NCBI GenBank assembly: GCA_026545225.1
Contig: CM048846.1
Span: 85,205,270 to 85,269,269 of the forward strand
Origin: Cornus controversa
Lineage: Eukaryota > Streptophyta > Magnoliopsida > Cornales > Cornaceae
Length of the DNA stretch: 64,000 nucleotides
Reading direction: 5' to 3'
Positions 11,991 to 25,270 of the stretch are shown here, one piece after another. Position numbers and translations under genes: made by a program. The stretch's first letter is position 1. The number at the start of each line of letters is the position of its first letter. The notes beneath the pieces were generated by a model. It saw only the letters and a list, made by a program, of their open reading frames with translations, ran no database searches and was not told the origin of the DNA.

Positions 11991-14900
11991 TTTTTATTTA
12001 ATGGGGTCAGAGCTCGGAGCCACATGATCGCCCATTCTTCCATAATTTCTCACAGTCTTGGAGTATGCCTAAGTGTTAACCAAAACATACCTGCGAGTGG
12101 ATGTTGCCCCAAATCATCCCCCACCTTTCGTGGGTTAAAATCAGTTCATCCGCCACCTACAGGGATATGCAAAAGATCCACTCGCGACCCATCAGGTCGC
12201 GCGTAGGGTCCACTTGCGACCCATTGGGTGACGAGTAGGGTCCACTCGCGATGCAAAGAGTCGCGGGCAGGGTCCACTCGCGACCCATTGGGTCGTGAGC
12301 AGGGTCCGCTCATGACCCGACGGGTTGTGGGAAGAGTTCGCCTGCCTAAGGACAAGGGCCCATTTTTTGCCTTCCTTCGAGTTTTCGTACTCTTTATGTT
12401 TTTGATGTACTCCTCTTTACAATTGCCCCCTTTGTAGCCGTCGATATTTTAAGAGCGAACAGATGCAAATACTCGAAAACATTGTTTAATTTGTAAATGA
12501 GAGGTAAATTTCTGTTTTCCAGCTATGTGCATTTTCACAAATGTTTTTAGCAGTTTATACTTCCAGATGATACTTTGAAGTCCAAATATCATCCTCTAAC
12601 AAAAATCGATATTTCTCCAAGCCTTCATTCCAATTTGCATTTTCACACACTTATCATGTAACTTTGCCTTTTACCAATAGATATGTGTATAATTGTACTC
12701 CTGAAGCTCATTGCTAGCACTAGGTGGAGTGGAACAAGGTTCTTAGTATAGGTCTCCATGTTAAAAGAGAACACCATTTCTTCTAAGGAAGTGGGATTCA
12801 TGAATGGTGAATCTTGGTTAATCTTGCCATGGGCCAGAATTAGTCACCTTTCTAGCCTTTTTTTTTTTCAAATGAATCATCCTATCCAAGTTCATTATTA
12901 CTAAAGGATGGATAAAGTAAATAATTCAGTATAGTAGAACTCTCATGATGGATTGCATTTTTTTTTGGTTAGTGTATAGGTTCATAAAACAACTCAGAGC
13001 TAGTATTGTTTCACCAATCATTATTTTGCATCCCCTAAACGACTTGGATGAGCAAGTCAGGTCGCAAGTAAAGTCCATTCGCTAGTCCTATTTCCATCAT
13101 CAATTTCTGTCTCATACACCTTATGTACTAATTTGATAAATGTATTGTAGTCATTGTAGATCCTAAGATACTAAATTTTAGGAATAGAACAAATTCCTTC
13201 TTTGAAGCATAACCAGCCAGAAGCTACTCGGTAACAACCTCACCTAACTTCGCATAGATCACATCTATTTGTTGTGTGTGTGTAGATGTCATTTTTGAGT
13301 TCAATCCTGCTACATATGTGCTCCTCGGATACGCCTCTTATTTCCTCAATTTGCTCACAGGCATAACCCCTCCATGTCCTGTTCTATATAAATGCTCAAT
13401 AAGAGCACATTGCCCCCTCATATGGACCTTGTTAAAAAAACCACTTTGCAGCAAAATTGCCTAGATGAAGCTCACCATTGACCCAATAAGCAACCATCAG
13501 AAATCATAGATGACAATATTAGGAACATAAGGCATTTTCTCGACAAGTTAGAGAGAAAGTCGGGTTGCGAGTAAAGTTCATTCCCTACCCAATTAATGAT
13601 CCGGGTCGCGGGTGAGTCAACTTACGACCCAATTGATGATTCGGATCGCGGGTGGACTCTCTCTGCAACCCAGTTAGCTTTCTCTATTTGCATCTTTACT
13701 TCATCTGTCTTTCACTTTGTGATTTTGCTAACCTTTGCTCTTCATCCTTTTCACAGATCTTCTAAGAGTCACCCCTTTTTGAGCTTTATTTATGCGTATT
13801 AGCAAAATAAAACCCTTTAGAGCAATTTCAAATCATGATCTTGTAATGCTCCAGTAGTATCCTATAATGCTTATTTACCATTGTTCCAAAGTTACATAAT
13901 GATGAAACCAAACAAATCTTCTTATAATACTGCACCCATTATTTCTATACCAACTTTTTACGTACTCTTGAACTGAACCCTATTTAGACCCTGCCCCTAT
14001 TCAACCAAAACCCATCAATCATACATCAAACCCATAATCAACCGAGCATTAAGGTGGTTTGAAAGTTGGGACTACAATGTATATCTATTTTTCTACTTAC
14101 AACTATTCAGGGCTCTTAAGCTGTTCTATATCACCAAGGTACGTTACATTCTTCTTCTTCCTCCTCTCTTCTTTTCTTTCTTTCTTCTTTTTTTTTCTTT
14201 TCTTTTTTTCCTCTTCTGTTTTTTTTTTTCTTTCAACCAGCATCTATGGTCACCGGCAAAATTTTCGAAAGTTGGGTTTTCTCCTATTTTGCCTCCTTTA
14301 CTTGTTCTACCCACCACTACTTCTCAGTGTTTTGTAATGCAGTCTTATTTTGTGGAAGACCTACCAAGTGTTTGTCAAAATGTCTCTTTGAAGTGTAGCC
14401 TTTTAGACCCTTACATAACACAGCTTGCCCCCAAAGTAACCATCCACACGATGTTCCAGCAACTCATTACTATCAAAGAATGTCTTTTCCCAGTCTTATG
14501 GATGCCGATAAATGTATTTCGTGACCTATGAGGTCATGGGTGAACATCAATTTTTGGTGAATTGGGTTGCGTATAGTGATACAATATTGATGTTTGCGGA
14601 CCAAGTTTTGATGAATCGGGTCACGAGTAGAGTCCATCGCGACCTGTTCGGCAAGTCGGGCCACGGGTGCAACCCACTTACTCCATTCGCGATTAATCCT
14701 CCTCTGACTTGAGAAACTTATTATCTTGATCAAGATTTTTGGAAACTTTGCGCAAAAAATTCTTTTTTCAACTCATCTCCTCTTCCAACTTAACTACAGA
14801 TCGACACCCAGTTATTTATGTTTTTCCATAAAACCCAACAGATGCTTGAGTGAGGACAGACTAACACAATCATCAAAAACCTTATGACATTCTCCATTGG

Positions 14901-15089
14901 TTTAGCGAGAGAAGCCAATGACCATGCCAAGACATTAAACCAGAATCTGAAAAATCAATACACAAAGGACTCTGCTTCAATCTTTTCCATTATTGAATTG
15001 GATGTTCACTTATAACCAATGTGGTGGTGGGATGTAATCTGTAACAATGTTTGTCCAAACATTTGCTGGTATATATTAACCCAAAATTT

Positions 15090-15147
<58 letters not shown>

Positions 15148-15690
15148 ACTATAAGTCCTAAAGTATTATACCTATTTTGACATCAAATGCATATATATAC
15201 TATGGATGTCATATATACATAGTGGGTACTTACCTCTAACCCATCTTGGTGGCAGGCAGGGTCTACCCGCGACCCATTGGGTTGCGGGAAGGATCCACCC
15301 GCGGCCTATAATCGAGCTTCCCTTACTCCTTCTATCTTTTTCTTGTATTTTCTCTGATCTTTTTTTTTTTTTCTCTATGCTCTCTTTACATGTATTTTGT
15401 TACTAACCTTTACTCTTTGTGTCTCATTACAACGATCGATACCTCTCTTGCGGGTAATATCGTGGCCTTATCTTTACATTTATCGGCAAAGGTGTAGTTT
15501 TACTAAGGTATCGGCTAGGTCTTCAATATTTGTGTTTTAATCTTCATATGTAATTCCTTGTATTTTCCTTTACCTCTTTTTTTACAGAATGATTTTCTCT
15601 CTTCTCTCTTTTTTTTCACTAGGCAATCTCCATATGACCTAGAGGAAAGAACTTCGTCTGCCTGATAACCCCGTCTCGGCTGTGCTTTTG
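11990..15690 (-). mobile_element. Ty3/gypsy fossil: LTR-derived segments
   Basis: The block at about 12006-12437 is a diverged copy of 18051-18488. Shared landmarks are GAGCCACATGAT, TTCTCACAG, GAGTATG and AAGAGTTCGCCTGCCTA. Further LTR-like pieces with the same GC-rich CTCGCGACCC dyad repeat lie near 13025-13110, 13555-13670, 14515-14710 and 15230-15310. An (AT)n run at 15094-15146 and pyrimidine-rich tracts (14150-14230) interrupt them. The whole is a degraded, probably nested, LTR-retrotransposon deposit with many breaks and is old. Confidence 0.7.
15094..15146. repeat. (AT)n microsatellite
   Basis: An uninterrupted AT dinucleotide run of about 53 bp lies inside the LTR-derived region. 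Confidence 0.95.
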
Positions 15691-15699
15691 GGTCCTGAA

Positions 15700-17340
15700 T
15701 GGCCTTTGGGTGTCTTTGGGCTTTAGGCAGTCTTAGGTATAGTGTGTTTCCTCGAGCCTTTCGTTTGGTGATCTAAAGTCGCGATCGTTTGTTCTTTCAA
15801 AAAATATTTGATTTGGTCATCAATTGGTAGGCCATTAAAGAAACAATCAATCTCGTGGCCAGAAATCATATTTTCCTTTTCCAAAGTAGGATGCAACTCC
15901 CCCTCCATGAAAACAGTAGTTCCAATTGTCATCACATGTTATGGGAACGGATTAGTGACAATGTTGCTTCCACTAAAATCTATGCTTTTCTCGACAATCT
16001 TTCGTTGTACCAGTCCTCTAAAGGTCCAACAATCTGTCAAAGGATGTCGTGCGCTCTAGTGGAACGGGCAATAGTTAGGCTTTGCTTTCTCCTCTTTTGT
16101 CGGGATTTTTTCCACTCCTGGTAAGGTAATAACTCCATCTTTTACCCATTGGTTGAGCAAAGAAATTGCTTCCTTAAGTCCGAAAGGAAGTGGAGATGGT
16201 TCAGTCCGTCGTGGCCTTCCTATGCCAGCATTATGTTGTTGATTCTGAGTGACCCTCGATCATGGCCCTCCGGGGAAGAATGGTTCCTTTATCAGGCGGA
16301 GGGATGATCTCCTCGAGACTCCTGGCATTATTCATTAGGGCTGAAAAGGTCTTGATCTCATGACTAATCAGATGTACCTTATATTCACGTAGCATTCCAT
16401 CGACACATATCTTTATGAGTTGAGCCTCTAATGTTGGCTCGAAACACTCCAAAGATGTCTCTCGAAAACGCTTGACATAGATAGCTATCTCCTCCTCCAA
16501 TCTCTGTTTGTGCTTGGTTAGCGATAGCATTGTAACCCTTTTCCTTCATAGTGAAAATTTTTTCATAGAACTTAGCCAGCATGTCAGGCCAGTCCGGAAC
16601 AGTGCTTGGTGCAAGACTTATGTACTAGGTGTAGGCCCTTCCTGTCAACGATTTGGAGAATTCTCTGAGCTTGAGGTGTTCATTGTTACGATTAGCGCCC
16701 AATGCATCAATAAACTGTGAAACATGTTCCCGCGCGTTTCCTTCTTTACCATCAAACTACTTGAACTTTAGAGTAAAATACCCTTCGGGATATGGGAAAG
16801 TCAAAATTGCAGGGAGTGGGGAAATATCAATGTCAACCACTGAATCCTTCTTGTAGCTCAAAATTTTCTATAATTGCTCCACCGTCATGAACGAATCATA
16901 TGAGGAAGGTTAGTTATTTTGACAATTTTCTACTACTGTTACAGTCTTGGTCGTTAGATCAGGTTCAGATTCAAGAATTGTTACGGATTCCAAGACAAAG
17001 TCTTGATTTATTGAAGTTGAAGGACCAGGACCATTTGGCTTTTTCTGTTGAGCCTTTAAAAACTGCAGTAATTGCATCTGTGTTTCTTAAATATTCATTA
17101 GAGTTTACAAAACCACCGGAGACATAGAGGCCTAAGGTTGTGACTAAGAAAAAGTCAGCGACGTTGCTTGACTACGCTGAGTTTTGCGCTATCGTTGCGA
17201 AGCTGGCTGTGGAACATTGGGTCTAGTAGGTATTTGTGCAGCTGCAAGAATCTGATCTCCCTTTCGTTTGGATTGTCGTTGTCCAGCCATTGTGAGAGGC
17301 AATCCTTCCCTAGTGGATTCGCCAAATGTAAAGGTGGGAG
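15700..17340 (-). mobile_element. Ty3/gypsy fossil: gag-like internal region
   Basis: Minus-strand coding remains around 16230-16580 include EEIAIYVKRFRETSLEC, KICVDGMLREYKVHL and SLEEIIPPP. These fit a gypsy gag with its usual F-V-K-R-F-R block. The region abuts the LTR at 17340-18490, which lies on the upstream side for this orientation. Downstream enzyme domains of this element are not recognisable. It is broken in many places. Confidence 0.7.
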
Positions 17341-18490
17341 TTCTGCTAAAAGGAGTGACTAACACTTGACTGGACTAGAAAGAATATGCTGGAATGAAGT
17401 AGTTGTATCAAAGAAGCAATCTGAGCAAGTGATGGAAGAGAGCGATGATATGTAGAGCTAGGTTTAGTATGTATGGAAAAGAGAAAGATGAGGATTAGAT
17501 GGGATAAAGAAAAAGCAAATATGACTGGGAGAGGGAGGGGAGTCAGAGTTGACTAACTGTCTTCACACCATGGGGTATTTATAGACCTTATGTATGAGCC
17601 TTTGACAGTTATCATCTTATGTGGCACAAGCTCATCATGCCACATGTCCCTTCATTTGTCATACTTGGTTGAAGCCATAAGCATCTCTTCCTTAGTCGCG
17701 GGTAAGTATTTTGCACAGTCCTTTTTATAGCATAATACATAATAGCCCTCGCGATTCATATAGTTATGCTTTATACCTCAACGAGCCTTTCTCTCAATCC
17801 TTCATTTCACACTTAACCCATCTTCCCGACTAGAGTTATAACGCCCTATGTTCCATTATGACACCATAACTGCCTAGGTCATATCACAGTGTGCCTTTGT
17901 GCCATGAATGACCTGCGGGTCCCTATAGCTTCATACGAGCTCCATCCCATCAAGGCTAAAAGTAATGTCGTGAGTTGTTACTTTCCATCTTGAAGAGAGT
18001 CGGTAATCCTCTATAGGTCCCTGTTTATAAGAGCTATCATTCGAAGTCATGAGATCGGAGCCACATGATTGCCCATTCTTCCATAATTTCTCACAGCCCT
18101 GGAGTATGTCTAGGTGTTAACCAAAACATACTTGCGAGTGGATGTTACCCCCAATCATCCCCCACCCTTCATGGGTTAAAGTTAGTCGTGACCGCTTTTA
18201 CCACCTTCGCGAGTTAAAGCCACCCGCGACCGCTTCATGAGTTAACCACTATACGATCCTTGAAACCAATTTGTTTGCTACCTAAACCAGTCCATCCGCC
18301 ACCCACCAGGATAAAAGATTCGATGGGTCACAGGTAAGGTCCACTCACGACCCATTGGGTCGCGAGCAGGGTCCGCTCATGACTCGACCGGTCACAAGAA
18401 GAGTTCGCCTGCCTAGGGATAGGGGGCCCATTTTTTTTCTTCGAGTTTTTGTGCTCTTTATGTTTTTGACGTACACCTCTTTACAATGAT
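17340..18490 (-). mobile_element. Ty3/gypsy fossil: upstream LTR (about 1.1 kb)
   Basis: This lies upstream of the gag-like region in minus-strand sense and its distal part repeats 12006-12437. A minus-strand TATA-like box (TATAAATA, around 17576-17584) suits an LTR promoter. The GC-rich dyad repeat recurs at about 18300-18400. The divergence between the two LTR copies, including a sizeable length difference, suggests an old insertion; age cannot be measured by eye. Confidence 0.65.
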
Positions 18491-19120
18491 TCGTGTGTTA
18501 GTTATGTGATTGTCATTGTTTTTATGCAACATCAAAGTTTTTTTTTTTTTCACTCTTTCTCTTTAATACATTGGATTTAGTCTTTTACTATTATAATGAT
18601 ATATAGTATATTTGGGTTTCTTTTATTTTCCATTTTTATCATCTAAAGGTGCATGTAAAATAACTAATTGAAGTGTTGCAACATCGATTTATAGGATTTT
18701 TTAGTTCTATTAAGAGATATTTAGGAATTTTTTATTTTCACCTGTAATTTTTTTCCTGCATTGTTGAAAGCCTGGATTAATAATCGTACTGATATAATGT
18801 TCATAATTTGTATATGGCTATATATAAGAGTTGTGTTGGAACAGTTGTACTATTTAGTATAATGTGTCTTACATCTTAATTTATTTTGATTATAGGGAAA
18901 TATAGAGTGAACGATTGGCTCAATAAATGGTTTGTCTTCTTCCCTTGAAACTTGAATAATTTTTTTTCTTTATCTATGGGACTCACCTTATATGAAGTGG
19001 ATAGTTGTACAACTACTTAATTTAATATTCATGCTCTTGGTTAGTGCATTCGTTTGCGATATATGTATCATTATAAATTTTTGAATCTGTTTTACGCTTG
19101 ACCATTAGGCTTTTTGCTTC
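18491..19120. other. AT-rich spacer between two gypsy fossils
   Basis: No coding or repeat feature is recognised apart from a T run near 18540. It may be older host sequence or unrecognised element sequence. Confidence 0.4.
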
Positions 19121-22100
19121 AACTATGGTTTACACATTCCTATGTGGCAGCCAAGTCAATCAAATGATTCGTGGCTTCCAAACTTTTGACGCGAGCATGT
19201 CATCGATGTATACCTCCATGTTTCTACTAATTTGCTTCTTAAACATCATGTTGACCAGCTTCTGATAAGTCGCCCCTCATTCTTCAAACCAAACAACATC
19301 ACTGTATAATAGTACAACCCTCTCTTTGTTATGAAAAATGTCTTCTCCCGATCTGATGGATGCATTGGGATTAAATTATAACCAGAATAAGCGTCCATGA
19401 AACTAAGTCGCTCACATCTAGCCGTTCCTTCCACTAGCATATCAATCTGTTAGAGAGGAAAACAATCCTTTAGGCATGCCTTATTTAGATCGGTGAAATC
19501 TATGCACAGACGCCACTTGCCGTTGGGTTTTGCTCACCAAAACTACATTTGCTAACCAGTCTGGGTAGTGCGATTCCTATATAAAATTGGCCTTCAATAA
19601 CTTATCCACCTCTTCAGAGATTACCAAATTTCTTTTTGGAGTGAAAGTTCGTCTCTTCTGTCTGACGGGCTTGGCGGTAGGGTCAACATTCAATCGATGC
19701 ATAACAACTGCTGGGTCAATCCCGGGCATGTCCTCGTGGGACCAAAGAAATATATCCCTATTTTTTTTTAGGAATTGAACAATTTCTTCGCGAGTGATGG
19801 GTGAAAGTGATGACCCCACACTTACCTTCTTATTGGTTTCTGGCTCGTACAAGTTGATTTCAATTAGCTATTCCATTGGCTCTACATGATTGACCTCTTT
19901 TTTTATTTTCAACCTCTAGGCACTCGATGCTCAATGTCTTTGACATTTTCTTCTCTTTCAGGAAAGTGGAGTAGTACTCCTAGACAGTAACTTGATCTCC
20001 CGTTAGTTCCCCTACTCCATAGTCAATAGGGAAACATACAAGAAGATGGTAAGTGGAGGTAATTGCCTTCATGGCATTCAATGTAGCTCTTCCCACAATA
20101 ACATTGTAAGTAGACAGGCAATCTACTACAAAGAAGGTCATTATTTTAGTGACTTGTCTTGGACTTGTACTAGCGGTGACTGGAAGGCAATGACACCAAG
20201 CGAAAAGAGTTTCTCCCCAGAGAATCTGATAAGTGGGGACTTAGTCAGCTTAAGTTTTTTCCTACCAATATTCATCTGGTCAAAGACTTCTACAAACAGG
20301 ATGTCAGCAGAACTGCCATTGTCGATCAGTACCCGCCTAATTATAAAATTGGCGATTGTCAGTGTAACTATTAGAGCATCATCATGTGGTTGCTGAATTC
20401 CCCTCACATATTCCTCTGAGAAAGTTATGATCTGATCTTCTATTCGAGGGTGTTTGGCTTGAGGGGGTGATTCATTCACTTCGCCCACTTCATGGAAATT
20501 TGACTTTCCTCACATGCACTTTATGAGCCACCTTGGACTCTTCGACGCCTACAAAACCACTGGAGATAACTCTGATCTCCCCCAATGGAGGGTTTTTTTT
20601 AGTGTTGTCGTATTTGCCGTCCCATGAGCGGTTCTGTGCCCCCCTCTCACCTCAAACCACAAATCTACGCAGCTGCCACTACGAATCAAACTTTCAATTT
20701 GCCTCTTTAAGTCGATGCACTAATCTCACGTAAAATCTGCAATACTTGTCGCAGGATCTCTTTGCGAGATCAGTTCTTAGTTTTGGGGGTCATGTCACTA
20801 TCGGATCATCTTCAATGTAGAGGAGAATCTGGCTATCGATGTATTTAATAGGGTAAAACTGAGTCCCTTATCTCGATGCGATGATCTATCACCCTGATCT
20901 CTCATTGTCTTGCCATATTTGGGGTCCTTTTCTTCCTTAATGGATTGTCCTCATTTTTTCCCTCCGTGCATCTAGGGCATCCTCGGCATTCATGTACTTT
21001 TGGGTTTTTATGAGTAGCTCTGACATACTTTCTGGTGGATATTTAGATATTGAGTACAAAAACTTTTAGGGTTGCACGTCTCCCATGAACGCAATAACTG
21101 CTACCTTGTCGTCCAAATCATCGACCTACAACATCTCCCTATTGAACCAGTTAATGTAATCTCGCAACGATTCTCTTTTGGTCTGCCTTACATTCAAAAG
21201 ATAAGTCGCAGGTATCCTGTGTCTTCGGGCTGCAATGAAATTGCTCACAAACAACCAGCTCAACTGTTTGAAGGAATGTATTGACACGAGTTTCAGACTA
21301 TTGAACCATGCTCAAGTAAAACCTTTCAATGTAATGGGAAAGACTCTGCACATGATTTCATCTTAAATTCCTTGGAGGTATATCAGAACCTTGTATGTCT
21401 CAAGATGATCTTGTGGGTCCTTGGTCCTGTCAAAGTTTTCAAGGGTGGGCATCTTGTTCTTGTTGGGTAAAGGGCAATTCATTACTCCAGAGGTAAAAGG
21501 GAGGTTGGTTTGTTGGACCAGATCCTCTAATGTAGCAGGGCCCTTCCCCTTCATGGCATGGACCATACTTTCTACCTTAGCTCTGAAGTCCTGCATCTCC
21601 ATGTCATAACAAGAAGTTTCCCCTACCTGCCCCGAATCTCTATGAGTACGAGCTCTTTCAGACGAAATCAGGTGAATGGGATTAGCCCCAATTCGCTCAC
21701 TTCTCACGTGACTCTCGACAGCATTGTCCGCCAAAATCCCACTATCTCGCGCAACATTGTTCCCTTCTGGATAGACTGGGTTGAGGTGGCTCCGTGACGG
21801 CACTAGTGCCGCAGGGGGAATGCGTTGCAAGATTGTTGTATTTTGTTGGAATACCTGGATCAGACTCTGATTTAAGTTCTGAATCTGGTGTTCTAACATT
21901 GCGACACGCTCCTAGTCGTTTGGGGCTTCGGGATGTACTCCAGGAAAATCTCCCTGACCAAGGGGCTACATGTCTCCTTCTCCTGCTACAGGAAGGTTAT
22001 GAGGAGCAAGGTTGTGGCCGGCAAGATCTTGGCCAACTGGCGGATTGTGACCGGCAGGCAAATCCTGACCGGCTGGTGGATTATGTCCGGCAGGAGGATC

Positions 22101-22250
22101 TTGGCCAGCTGGATTGTGATCGGCAGAAGGATCCTAGTCGGCTAGATTGTGACTGGCAGGAGGATCCTGACTGGCTGTGGTCTTTAGCCCAGATCGTAGG
22201 TGCATCATGTTTCGTGTAGAACAATCAAATTTGTGATCATTCCCACAAAC
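19120..22250 (-). mobile_element. Ty3/gypsy (Tat-like) fossil: gag, protease and partial RT
   Basis: In minus-strand order I see gag remains (21900-21060; for example KMPTLENFDRTKDPQDHLE), a protease region (20490-20140; VLIDNGSSADIL active-site block) and part of a reverse transcriptase (19850-19150; NVDPTAKPVRQKRR and a YIDDM catalytic block). Order and motifs fit the Tat-like group of plant gypsy elements; the lineage is my recollection and not an alignment. RNase H, integrase and the far LTR are absent. It is clearly broken many times and lacks its 3' part. Confidence 0.8.
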
Positions 22251-22640
22251 GATGCCAATTGATGAAGCATAAATCGACTTGTGATCCCGATCAACGCTAA
22301 CCTAAAAAAAGACAAACAAAGGGTAACCGGAAAGACACTGGCGCAATGCCGGTCGATTATGCTCCGACGCTCAAGTCAGATATTAGAAAGGTTTTGAAAG
22401 CTGTAAAGGCACTCAAAGGGTATTAATTGCATACCTGGAATACTGATTCTCATGTATTTATAGCAGTCAGATGAGAATGTATTCGAGTAGGAGACTAACC
22501 CTTCAGTTCCCCAATCTTATCCGGAGATATATAGAAGAGTCGTGGTCAAAGTTCACCTCTCATCCACATCATGTGAATCACAGTCGCCCACGTCACTTAA
22601 CTTACAATTGGAGTCAAATACCTCATCACTTAATATTTGT
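22250..22640 (-). mobile_element. Ty3/gypsy fossil: LTR and primer-site region
   Basis: This lies upstream of the gag remains in minus-strand sense. A minus-strand TATA-like sequence (TATAAATAC at about 22454-22463) and a TTGGCATCGTTTGTGGG block at the LTR/internal boundary fit the usual layout. The outer boundary is uncertain. Confidence 0.5.
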
Positions 22641-23533
22641 TGATTAAATAGAAAATGTAAGGTAACAATGAAATAGTTTGATGATTGAAACCATTTCAAT
22701 TACATATCAACCATCCTTTCTATATATTATCTCACTTGGCTTTTTTCCAACTCCTAAAGCCAGTTCTTATGTCCATGGACCATAGTAATTGTTACTTATG
22801 CACCTTTATTTTATTTGTCCACATCTCTCCAATTTATGGGCTGTTACTGCAGAAAAATGTTTTAATCTTCAACACATTTTAAATGCTTGAACGGTCAAGC
22901 ATTAAAATGCAGGTTTGAATCTTCAAATCTATCACCTTGTGCAAATAATATTAAAAGTTAGATTTGCATTCACTTTGCCCTTCCCAACACCCTCGATTAA
23001 CGAGGACAATGCTAGGTAATGAACATTTTGATAAAGAGCCACAATCATTCATACATACATATATATGTATATATGTATTATAATTTCATTCATTTTTGAT
23101 TTCAAACAAGGAATTTTTGAGCGAGTAGGAAGTAGGCAGTTAATTTGTATTTTGTAAACAACATCAAGAAATAATTCATATCTCATACCAAATGCAGAGT
23201 TTCTAAAAGAATCAAACAAAGTTCAAGTGATAGAAACTTGTAAAATCCTCCTTATCAACAAAAACAGGTTGAAGAGGCATGAACAAATTTGAAAAACTTA
23301 ACCAAATAGAAAGCTAGCATCCTTCTTTTTACATCTTTTTTTATGAATCAACTCATCTTATGCCAAGCTAAATAAGTGCTTCACCTTTCTCCCAATGCTT
23401 TTTGGATGCCTGCCTGTATTAGAAAAACCAAAACAAGAAAGAAGAAACATAATTTTTCAATATTACAAGGATAAGGGTGATATGTACAAACCCACACAGA
23501 CATGACATCTTTCGTGGCCACTATATATGTTGT
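22641..23533. other. Spacer and 3' flank of the TNL gene
   Basis: No gene is seen. A short ATATATGT repeat lies at 23055-23080. The part nearest 23533 should contain the 3' UTR of the minus-strand TNL gene. Confidence 0.4.
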
Positions 23534-24089
23534 TTAAGCAATGAAAAGTTTAAGCAATCTTCTTCTGTTTAAGCGTTTCAATTCATCATCATCATATTCA
23601 TCTTTGGTGGCCATTATTGGATGAATACCCCACTTTTTCACCCTCAATGATCGTCCATTGGAGTGGTGTCCACTAATTAAAGCCTCTATGTAAAACCCAT
23701 TAGAGATCCATTTCCAATAGCACAATCTTTTACGAAACAACACGATGTGATCTGACCTCATGTGTTCTAACCAATAGTATTCTAGATCACAACATTTTTC
23801 AAAACCATCATTGATTTTGAGATCAATTCAAAACTCATCAAATATTTCGTCATCATCGTCAGATGATGGTTCCTCATGATCATTGGATGATGGTTGATGA
23901 TCGATCCCGACAACGGCGCAAACATAAACTCCCGTGGGGTAACGCAAAGAATTTGGATCCCTATCAATCTTCAAACACACCCAAGTCATGTCTTGATCAC
24001 CACTCTTACTCTCATTCTCATCTTTTATATGGCTGAACCAACTTGGAATCTCACTTCCTGGAACAACGATTTCACCAAATTCCTATGAC

Positions 24090-24128
<39 letters not shown>
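24090..24128. repeat. (TA)n(CA)n microsatellite in the last TNL intron
   Basis: A TA run passes into a CA run directly upstream (minus sense) of the exon 6 acceptor at 24083-24084. A GA run lies near 24188-24205 in the same intron. Confidence 0.9.
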
Positions 24129-24130
<2 letters not shown>

Positions 24131-25270
24131 ACAAATTATTTAATAATTCGGTCTGTGAGAAAAATGAGTGAGTATACATATATTATACAGAGAGAGAGAG
24201 AGAGGGGGGAAATGATAGATGTGCATACACACAAATATAAATATACATACCTGCAGAAGTTCACTTTTTGAATAGTGGTATATATTTGGCTTGTTGTTCC
24301 CATGATTCCCAACCAATTTGTGGCACTTGGTGAAAATAAATGATCGATTATCTGGACTATCTTCACTTGCTGGAATCCAATACCGTTCTAATGATACGCA
24401 ACCTTCTGCTGTAACCTGACGTATAGATGATGGAAGTGACTCCAATGTTTGGAGCCTTAAGCAACCATCCAAATGAAGATATCTAAGCTCTGCAAGTTGA
24501 GTGAAGCTTGCTGGTAAGCAAACAAAGTTGTTCCCACTTAGATCTAAATTTGTCTACGAGTGAGGAAAATTCAGAATTGATTCTTCATCTAAATCGCACT
24601 TACTCCAACTTAGATCTTCGAGACTAGTCAACTGTGCAATGGATGATGGTAACTTATTTATACCGTTATAATTCAAATTTAGTATCCTTAAAACTCTTCA
24701 TTTCAACAACATAGCTCGGTAACCTCTCAAACATTTCCAGCCACTCAGATCTAACCAAGTAAGGCCTTTGAGTTGTCCCACGGATGGGGGTAAATCTTTT
24801 ATAGCAGTTTGGCTCAACCAAAGATAGTCCAAATTCTTCATTTCACCAATATTGCTCGGCAAACTTCCAAGCATTTCACATCCGAACAAATATAACTCCT
24901 TAAGACCTTTGAGATGTTTGACTATTGAGGGAGGTAATTCTTTTATTGCAGTCTCAAACAACCAAAGTCTCTCTAAACATTCCATAGGTTCATAGATCTC
25001 TGGAAACTTCTCAAGTTTTGAACACCCACCGAGTAAAAGCCTTTTGAGAGATTTCAAATTAATTCTTGTTGCGAGATTCTTCAGATTTTTGCAATTTCTG
25101 AAATCCAATTCAACAAGACTTTCGTGAAATTCAATGGACGGATGAACTTCGACCAGATTTGTACAACCTTCGACATTCAATACCTCCAGACATGGCAACC
25201 GAGACAAATTCGGAGTTTTTTTCAAATTTTTACAGCCTCTGAGAACCACCATTTTTAATTTATCTAGAAA

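Noticed and set aside
14059-14337. A Phe/Leu/Ser-rich frame resembling a membrane protein
   Set aside because: It reads through a CT/T-rich low-complexity tract within LTR-derived sequence, and nothing marks it as a gene.
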